A stretch of 18,648 bases of DNA, taken from JADYYB01 sp964402985. GTDB lineage: Bacteria; Pseudomonadota; Alphaproteobacteria; Rhizobiales; Kaistiaceae. Position numbers and translations under genes: made by a program. This document shows, piece by piece, positions 9,231 to 15,800 of this stretch (position 1 is its first letter; each line of letters begins with the position of its first letter). The DNA is taken from positions 1 through 18,648 of the forward strand of contig CAYOET010000122.1 in the NCBI GenBank assembly GCA_964402985.1. The letters are read 5' to 3'. The notes beneath the pieces were generated by a model, which was given only the letters and a program-made list of their open reading frames with translations, was not told where the DNA came from and searched no databases.

Positions 9231-10840
9231 GCCTCGACCGCCCGTCCCTTGAGGGCGAAGAGGCCGCGCGGCCGGCGCTGGATGAAGAGGATGATCAGCA
9301 CCAGTACCAGGATCTTGCCGAGCACGGCCCCGGCATAGGGCTCGAGGAACTTGTTGGCGATGCCGAGCGTGAAGGCGCCTACCAGCGTGCCCCAGAGATT
9401 GCCGACGCCGCCGAACACCACCACCATGAAGCTGTCGATGATGTAGCTCTGGCCGAGATTGGGGCTGACATTGTCGATCTGCGACAGCGCCACGCCGGCC
9501 ATGCCGGCGATCCCCGAGCCCAGCCCGAAGGTCATGGCGTCGATCCACGGCGTGCGGATGCCCATCGCGCTCGCCATCTTGCGGTTCTGCGTCACCGCCC
9601 GCATGCGGAGGCCAAACGAGGTCGCCCGCATCAGCACCATCAGGCCGGCGAAGACCGCTAGCGCGAAGACGATGATCCACATCCGGCCATAGGCGATAGT
9701 GAGCCCGCCGATCTCGAACGAGCCCGACATCCACGACGGATTGCCGACTTGCTTGTTGGTCGGCCCGAAATAGGTCCGCACCGCCTGCTGCAGGATCAGC
9801 GAGAGGCCCCAGGTGGCGAGCAGCGTCTCGAGCGGCCGCCCGTAGAGGAAGCGGATGATGCCGCGCTCGATCGCGACGCCGATCGCGCCCGCGACCAGGA
9901 AGGCGAGGGGGATGGCGATGGCGAGCGACCAGTCGAACAGAAACGGCGCGTGGACGCGGATCGTCTCCTGCACGACGAAGGTCGTGTAGGCGCCGATCAT
10001 CACCATCTCGCCATGCGCCATGTTGATGACGCCCATCACCCCGAACGTGATGGCAAGGCCGATCGCGGCGAGGAGCAGCACCGAGCCGAGCGAGAGCCCG
10101 TACCAGACGTTCTGCCCGGCGGCCCACAGACGCTGCGTGTTCTCGATCCCGGCGAGCGCCGCGCTGGCCGCTTCGCCGACCGGGCCCTCGATCGTCGCGA
10201 TCGGCCCGAGGATCGCGGAAGCATCGCGGCCGCCGAGCGCCGTGATGAGCCCGATCGCCTCGACCTTTTCCTCGTCCGGCCGATCCGAACGGATGATGGC
10301 GACCGCGCGCGCCGCATTCATCGCGGTCAGCACGGTCGGGTTGGTCTCCTGCGCGATTGCCGCGTCGAGGAGCGGGAGCTGGTCGGCGTCGCCGGTACGG
10401 AGTACGGCCTGCGCCGCGGCGAGCCGCGTCGCGGGGTCTTCGCTCATCAGCGTGAGGGCGCCGATCGTATCGCGCACCGCGCGCCGCACTCGGTTGTTGA
10501 CACGGATGCGCTCGATCTCGGCCTCGGCGACCTCGGCGATCTGCTCGCCGGTGATCGCGTCGGTGAGCGCGAAGCGGTTGCCCGGCAGCTCGCGGGCGAT
10601 CACCACCAGCCGGTCGCTGTTGCGGACGTAGAGGTCGCCCTCGCCGAGCGCGGTGACCGCCGCGACGGCGCTCGAGTCGCCGGCGGCGGTGATCGCGCGG
10701 AGCGCCGCCTCGATCTCCGTGAACCCGCCTGTGCCGAGTGAATTGACGAGGCTGCGAAGGTCGGTCTGTGCCGCTGCCGGCGCGAGACCGGCGAAGACCG
10801 AAACGAGCAGCGCGAAGAACGCCGACAAAAGTAAACGCAT
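9227..10840 (-). CDS. urtB: Urea ABC transporter permease UrtB with N-terminal periplasmic domain
   Basis: This 537-residue permease carries a cleavable-looking signal peptide (residues 1-25, ending PAAAQ), then a soluble region to about residue 235, then the membrane domain. The soluble part has helical, HEAT-like character at about 115-230, with alanine-rich helix pairs each 30-40 residues, and is probably periplasmic. The membrane domain shows the UrtB block GLAITFGVMGVINMAHGEMV (261-280), VTQNRKMASAMGIRTPWIDA (416-435) and SFMVVVFGGVGNLWGTLVGA (470-489). This long form is usual for proteobacterial UrtB, to my knowledge. The ATG at 10838-10840 has no good Shine-Dalgarno sequence. It is 73 bases downstream of urtA, across a strong hairpin, which together suggest lower expression than urtA. 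Confidence 0.95.
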   Translation of the reverse strand: MRLLLSAFFALLVSVFAGLAPAAAQTDLRSLVNSLGTGGFTEIEAALRAITAAGDSSAVAAVTALGEGDLYVRNSDRLVVIARELPGNRFALTDAITGEQIAEVAEAEIERIRVNNRVRRAVRDTIGALTLMSEDPATRLAAAQAVLRTGDADQLPLLDAAIAQETNPTVLTAMNAARAVAIIRSDRPDEEKVEAIGLITALGGRDASAILGPIATIEGPVGEAASAALAGIENTQRLWAAGQNVWYGLSLGSVLLLAAIGLAITFGVMGVINMAHGEMVMIGAYTTFVVQETIRVHAPFLFDWSLAIAIPLAFLVAGAIGVAIERGIIRFLYGRPLETLLATWGLSLILQQAVRTYFGPTNKQVGNPSWMSGSFEIGGLTIAYGRMWIIVFALAVFAGLMVLMRATSFGLRMRAVTQNRKMASAMGIRTPWIDAMTFGLGSGIAGMAGVALSQIDNVSPNLGQSYIIDSFMVVVFGGVGNLWGTLVGAFTLGIANKFLEPYAGAVLGKILVLVLIILFIQRRPRGLFALKGRAVEA

Positions 10841-10871
10841 GAGACTTAACTTTGGCCCCCAGAGACGACAA

Positions 10872-10896
10872 GGAGGCGGCGGAGCCCGCCGCCTCC
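10872..10896 (-). other. Strong hairpin between urtA and urtB
   Basis: GGAGGCGGCGG and CCGCCGCCTCC make a perfect 11-bp GC-rich stem with a 3-base AGC loop, 17 bases past the urtA stop. On the transcribed strand it is followed by TTGTCGTCTC, not a T run. Such a hairpin after a binding-protein gene usually protects the 3' end of that message or partly terminates transcription, giving an excess of binding protein over permease. Which of these happens here is not shown by sequence. Confidence 0.7.
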
Positions 10897-10913
10897 CTTC
10901 TCGAGTATCAGAC

Positions 10914-12206
10914 TTACGGTGTCGTCGCGCCGCCGCACGTCATCGTTGCGGTATTGAAGTTTCCGCACGACATCGGAGCGCGCCAGTCGGCGATCAGCGG
11001 AGCCGACTCGGGAAGAAAGTCGGACCATTCGTCGCCGACGACGAGGCCCGAAGTCTCCCACACCACTTCGAACTGGCCGTCGTCCTGGATTTCGCCGATG
11101 AGGACGGGCTTGGTGATGTGGTGGTTCGGCATCATCGTGGAGAACCCGCCGGTGAGGTTCGGCACCGACACGCCGATGAGGGCGTCGATGACGGCGTCGG
11201 GATCGGTGGTGCCGGCCTTCTCGACCGCCTGAACCCACATGTTGAAGCCGATATAGTGGGCTTCCATCGGGTCGTTGGTGACGCGCTCGGGGTTGCCGAT
11301 GAAGTCCTGCCACGTCTCGATGAAAGCGGCGTTCTCCGGCGTGTCGACCGACTGGAAGTAGTTCCAGGCGGCAAGGGGGCCGACCAGCGGCGCGGTGTCG
11401 AGACCGGCGAGCTCTTCTTCGCCGACCGAGAAGGCGATGACCGGGATCTCGGAGGCGTCGACGCCGGCGTTGCCGAGTTCCTTGTAGAACGGCACGTTGG
11501 CGTCGCCGTTGATGGTCGAGACCACCGCAGTCGGCTTGCCGGTCGAACCGAAGGCTACGATCTCGGAGACGATCGTCTGCCAGTCGGAGTGCCCGAACGG
11601 CGTGTAGTTGATCATGATGTCCGCCGGCGCGACGCCGTGGTCGAGGAGGTAGGCCTCGAGGATCTTGTTGGTGGTGCGCGGATAGACGTAGTCGGTGCCG
11701 GCGAGGACCCAGCGCTCGATGCCGTCGGCCATCAGATAGTCGACGGCCGGGATCGCCTGCTGGTTCGGCGCGGCGCCGGTATAGAAGACGTTGCGCTGGC
11801 TCTCTTCGCCTTCGTACTGCACGGGGTCGAAGAGGATCGAATTCAGTTCCTCGAAGACCGGCAGCACGGACTTGCGGGAGACCGAGGTCCAGCAGCCGAA
11901 GACCACGTCCACGCCGCTGACGCTGATCAGCTCGCGGGCCTTTTCGGCGAACAGCGGCCAGTCGGAGGCCGGATCGACCACCACCGCCTCGAGCTGACGG
12001 CCGAGGAGACCGCCCTTGGCGTTCTGCTCCTCGATGAGCATCAGCATCACGTCTTTCAGCGTGGTCTCCGAGATCGCCATCGTGCCCGACAGCGAGTGGA
12101 GGATGCCGACCTTGATCGTTTCCTGTGCTTCGGCCGTACCGAGGCCGGCAGCCATGATGGCGCCGGCGGCGGTCAAGCCGAGCAGCTTCCTTTGGATTGA
12201 GAACAT
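10914..12206 (-). CDS. urtA: Urea ABC transporter substrate-binding protein UrtA
   Basis: This 430-residue periplasmic protein captures urea and delivers it to UrtBC. A signal peptide is clear (basic start RK, hydrophobic stretch, cleavage near AEAQ-ET, residue 28). UrtA/FmdD-type hallmarks follow: IKVGILHSLSGTMAISETTL (31-50), VFGCWTSVSRKSVLPVFE (102-119), FDPVQYEGEE (126-135), FYTGAAPNQQAIPA (141-154) and GTDYVYPRTTNKI (170-182). Two cysteines near the C-terminus (MSCGNFN...MTCGG) may form a disulfide. The ATG at 12204-12206 has AGGGG about 7 bases upstream. It is the first gene of the operon, preceded by a sigma-54-type promoter. An amide-binding FmdD is the main alternative, but the urtB-E genes settle it. 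Confidence 0.95.
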   Translation of the reverse strand: MFSIQRKLLGLTAAGAIMAAGLGTAEAQETIKVGILHSLSGTMAISETTLKDVMLMLIEEQNAKGGLLGRQLEAVVVDPASDWPLFAEKARELISVSGVDVVFGCWTSVSRKSVLPVFEELNSILFDPVQYEGEESQRNVFYTGAAPNQQAIPAVDYLMADGIERWVLAGTDYVYPRTTNKILEAYLLDHGVAPADIMINYTPFGHSDWQTIVSEIVAFGSTGKPTAVVSTINGDANVPFYKELGNAGVDASEIPVIAFSVGEEELAGLDTAPLVGPLAAWNYFQSVDTPENAAFIETWQDFIGNPERVTNDPMEAHYIGFNMWVQAVEKAGTTDPDAVIDALIGVSVPNLTGGFSTMMPNHHITKPVLIGEIQDDGQFEVVWETSGLVVGDEWSDFLPESAPLIADWRAPMSCGNFNTATMTCGGATTP

Positions 12207-12242
12207 ACACTTCCCCTGTTGGATCGGACGTCATCGGGAGGA

Positions 12243-12260
12243 CGCCTGCGTGAACAGGCG
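12243..12260. promoter_or_regulatory. Inverted repeat over the predicted urtA transcription start
   Basis: CGCCTG (12243-12248) and CAGGCG (12255-12260) form a perfect 6-bp dyad with a 6-base centre. It runs from the -12 element of the sigma-54 promoter to about +6 of the predicted transcript. It could be an operator, but a short GC dyad can arise by chance in this base composition. Confidence 0.25.
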
Positions 12261-12274
12261 CAAACCCCGTGCCA
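12260..12274 (-). promoter_or_regulatory. Sigma-54 (RpoN) promoter of the urt operon
   Basis: On the minus strand the sequence TGGCACGGGGTTTGC matches the sigma-54 consensus TGGCACG-N4-TTGC completely. The invariant GG of the -24 element and GC of the -12 element are separated by exactly 10 bases. Transcription would begin near 12248, about 41 bases before the urtA ATG. Sigma-54 promoters need an enhancer-bound activator, and two matching dyads lie upstream. Control by nitrogen limitation is the usual reason for this arrangement at urea transporter genes. Confidence 0.82.
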
Positions 12275-12324
12275 GCCGCCCGCGCGGGGATTCCGGCGGG
12301 AAAGCGACGGGATGAGTCGCAGGT

Positions 12325-12341
12325 TGCCTAACGAATGGGCA
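12325..12341. promoter_or_regulatory. Candidate NtrC site 1 upstream of urtA
   Basis: TGCCTAACGAATGGGCA is a 17-bp imperfect dyad (TGCCTA and TGGGCA, 5-base centre). It has the TGC-N11-GCA frame of NtrC sites, whose consensus is close to TGCACC-N5-GGTGCA. Its centre is about 85 bases upstream of the predicted transcription start. The inner bases differ from the NtrC consensus, so another activator is possible. Confidence 0.5.
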
Positions 12342-12375
12342 GGGCCTCAATCGCTAATAACCAACTAACCGAATC

Positions 12376-12392
12376 TGCCTACAGGATAGGCA
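12376..12392. promoter_or_regulatory. Candidate NtrC site 2 upstream of urtA
   Basis: TGCCTACAGGATAGGCA is a perfect 6-5-6 dyad (TGCCTA and TAGGCA) with the TGC-N11-GCA frame. It lies exactly 51 bases from site 1, close to five helical turns, so both would be on one DNA face. Its centre is about 136 bases upstream of the predicted start, a usual enhancer distance. A weaker relative (CGCCTGCGGATGAGTCA, 12406-12422) lies 30 bases further up. Confidence 0.55.
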
Positions 12393-12429
12393 AAAAGGCC
12401 AAATCCGCCTGCGGATGAGTCAGAATTGA

Positions 12430-12746
12430 CCGGCGGGGAGCGGCCGGCGCAGCGCCCGGCCCGAACTTCCGTGGGGCGCGTTCCAGTTCTCAGGCGTCAT
12501 ACGGCGGAGGACCGCCCGGGCCCCTTCATCACCAGCGACAATGCTTGGCCTCTATTGGTCGGACCGCCCAAGGTTCCGAAATCGCCTTGGGCCTGTGACA
12601 CTGAGTCGATGGAGCTGGTGAAGCGGTGCGCAGCTCCCTGTCAGTGCCACGCCTCCGGCATGCGCCCTCCTCACGTCTTGGCGCTTCGTCCACACCCTTC
12701 CTTCACCGCCACGCTGACGCCTGCGCGCCGTCATCCCCCGGTCAGC
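12430..12746. other. Non-coding half of the urtA / alpha-2-macroglobulin divergent region
   Basis: I see no convincing gene here. Two short open frames (12426-12758 plus, 12552-12791 minus) cover each other, match no family I know and have unlikely composition. The one clear structure is a perfect 8-bp inverted repeat, GCCCAAGG (12566-12573) and CCTTGGGC (12585-12592), with an 11-base centre. It has no T run, so it is not an obvious terminator. No tRNA-like fold was recognised. Confidence 0.6.
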
Positions 12747-12775
12747 TTTACGCCCTAAAGGGGCCGCCCTAGACT
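12747..12775 (+). promoter_or_regulatory. Candidate promoter of the alpha-2-macroglobulin gene
   Basis: TTTACG (12747-12752), 17 bases, then TAGACT (12770-12775) match the sigma-70 boxes at 4 of 6 positions each with ideal spacing. Transcription would start near 12782 and give a leader of about 42 bases before the ATG at 12824. It is a pattern match in otherwise GC-rich DNA. Confidence 0.38.
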
Positions 12776-12823
12776 GCCAGACAAGCGCCACGGAGATTAT
12801 TCCGGGCTACGCGGGGGTGTACG

Positions 12824-15800
12824 ATGCGGGGATTGGCTCTGGCCTCTAAGGCCCTTTTCGCCTTTCTCTTGTTCCTGAGCATGTCGGCGGCGCAGGCGGC
12901 CGATCCGCGGATCATCCCGCTGCCCGGGCGAGACCTTCCGGGCAACGATATCCAGACCATCCGCAACACCGACCTTCGCGCCTGCCAGGCGGCCTGCCTC
13001 GGCGAGCGCATGTGCAAGGCCTTCACCTTCAACGAGCAGGCCCGCTGGTGCTTTCTGAAGTCGGACTTCGGCTCCCCGGTTGACTTCGCCCGCGCCACCT
13101 CCGGCCGCGTCGTCACCACCGTCCCGATCACCGACATCGAAGCCGCCCGCGCCATCGAGATCGAGTTCGTCCCCGGCGACTACAAATACGAGGCCGACCG
13201 CATCCTCAACGACCTCGCCCGCACCTATCCGCCGGGTGACGGCACCTATGTCGCGCTCGTCGCCCTCGGCGACCGCCGCCTCGCCGACGCCAACCCGAGC
13301 GGCGCCGTCACCGCCTACGGCCAGGCCCTTGTGCTGGCCGACGAGGACCCCGCGCTGTGGCTGAAATACGCCGCCGCCGCGCGCCAGCTCGCCGTCACGC
13401 CCAACGCCAACAGCTACGACCTCAATTGGCGCGCGACCGGCGCCACGATCAACGCCTATCTCCGCTCGGAGACCCGTGCGCAGCGCGCCGCGGCGCTCGA
13501 ATCGATCGGCCGCTCGCTCGAGCTCCGCGCGGTGTGGCGCCCGACCATCGCCGCCTACCGCGCCTCGATCGAGCTCATCGACAACGCCGCGCTCCAGGGC
13601 CACCTCGACCAGGTCGTCGCCGAGCACGGCTTCCGCATCGTCTCGAACGAGGTCGACGCCGACGCCGCCTCGCCGCGCATCTGCATCGTCTTCTCCGATC
13701 CCCTCCCGGTGAACAATGCGACGCTGTCCGACTTCATCACGGTCGACAACGCCCCGCAGGTCGCGACCGAAATCGAAGACCGCCAGATCTGCCTGACCGG
13801 CGTCCAGCATGGCAGCCGCTACCACATCCGCATCCGCTCGGGCCTGCCCAGCGTCGACGGCGAGCAGCTCCTCCGCACCGCGGAGGTCGACGTCTATGTC
13901 CGCGACCGCTCGCCCTGGGTTGGCTTTGCCGGCAGCGCCTATGTCCTGCCGGGCGGGCCGGGCGCCGCCATCCCGCTCAACTCGATCAACACCGACACCG
14001 CCGAGGCGATGATCTATCGCATCGGCGACCGCAGCATCGCCGCCGCCGTCCGCGACGGCATCTTCATGCAGCAGCTCGACGGCTACCAGGCCGAGGAGAT
14101 CGCCAACACCCTCGGCTCGGAGGTCTGGACGGGCGAGGTCGACATCGAACCGGCCCTCAACGAGACCGTCGTCACCGCGATCCCGGTCGCCGAAGTGCTG
14201 CCGCAGATCGAGCCGGGCGTCTACGTCATCACCGCCAAGGTGAGGAGCGACCAGTCCGACTACTGGGAGCCGATCTCCACCCAGTGGTTCGTGGTCTCCG
14301 ACCTCGGCGTCACCACCCTCAGCGGCACCGATGGCCTCCACGCCCTCGTCCGCTCGCTCGCCACCACCGAGCCGGTGGCCGGCGCCACCGTCCACCTCGT
14401 CGCCGTCAACAACGAGATCCTCGGCGAAGCCGTGACCGACGAGAACGGCCACGCGGTCTTCGCGCCCGGCCTCGGCCGCGGCACCGGGGGCAGGGCCCCG
14501 CAACTCGTCACCGTCGAGACTGAGGCGGGCGACTACGCCTTCCTCGACGTCCGCAAGGCGCCGTTCGACCTCACCGACCGCGGCGTCGAGGGCCGCCCGT
14601 CGCCTGGCCCGCTCGACGTCTTCCTCACGACGGAACGCGGCGTCTACCGCCCCGGCGAGACCGCCTTCATCACCGCGCTCCTCCGCGACCAGCGGGCGGC
14701 CGCCGTCACCGGCGTCCCGCTCACCTTCGTCATCGAGCGCCCCGACGGCCACGAGCAGGCCCGCTCGGTGATCGACGACGGCGGCCTCGGTGGCTATTTC
14801 TTCGCCTACGAGTTCATCGCCGACGCCATGCGCGGCTCGTGGACGGTCAGCGTCTACGCCGACCCGAAGGGCGCCGCCCTCGCCAGCGAGTCGATACTCG
14901 TCGAGGATTTCGAGCCCGAGCGGCTCGCCTTCGAGGTCACCGCCTCCGACGAGCCCTTCGCCATCGACCCGCCGCCGCAGATCTCGGTCGACGCGCGCTA
15001 TCTCTACGGCGCCACCGCCCCCGGCCTGATGATCGAAGGCGACATCGTCCTTCGTCCGACCAGCGTCTCGTCCGACTATCCCGGCTTCACCTTCGGCCGC
15101 GAGGACGACCCGATCGAGACCTACCGCGAGTCGCTCGGGGTCATTGCCCAGACCGACGAGAACGGCCAGGCCCTCATCGACCTCTATATCCCCGAGCTCC
15201 AGCCGACGACGCGGCTCCTCAACGCCGAGGCGATCATCCGCCTCGTCGACACTACGGGGCGCTTCGTCGAACGGCGCCTCAGCCGTCCGCTGCTTGCCGA
15301 CGGCAACCGCATCGGCATCCGCCCGCAGTTCGGCTCCTACGACGCGCCGGAAGGCAGCGAGGCCGCCTTCGACCTCATCGCCATCGGCCCCGACGGCCAG
15401 CGCATCGCGCTCGACGGGGTCGAGTGGACGCTCTCGCGCATCCAGACCACCTACCAGTGGTACCGCGCCAACGGCGCCTGGCGCTGGGAGCCGGTCACCA
15501 CCACCGCCCGTGTCGCCGACGGCTCGGTCGACATCGCCGCCGGCGATCCGGCGGTCGTCTCCGGCCGCGTCGACTGGGGCCGCTACCGCCTCGAGGTTAC
15601 CTCGACCGGCGAGGACGCCGCCTCGTCGAGCTTCGAGTTCTACGCCGGCTGGTACGTCGCTGATGTCGGCTCCGACACCCCCGACACGCTCTCGATCGCC
15701 CTCGACAAGCCGGCCTATGCCGTCGGCGAGACCGTGCAGGTCCGTCTCGAGCCGCGCTTCGCCGGCACCGCCCTCATCATGGTCATCGACGACCGCCTCA

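Noticed and set aside
7635..9338. 567-codon plus-strand open frame opposite urtC
   Set aside because: It is His/Arg/Glu/Asp-rich antisense translation of membrane-protein codons and not a credible protein.
12303..12319. AGCGACGGGATGAGTCG as a further activator site near the urtA promoter
   Set aside because: It contains a GCGAC/GTCGC dyad and shares GGATGAGTC with the weak site at 12406-12422, but lacks the TGC-N11-GCA frame, so I do not list it as a site.
12426..12791. Overlapping short open frames (12426-12758 plus, 12552-12791 minus) in the intergenic region
   Set aside because: No family match is recognised, no good ribosome site is seen, and Pro/Arg/Thr-rich composition suggests non-coding DNA.
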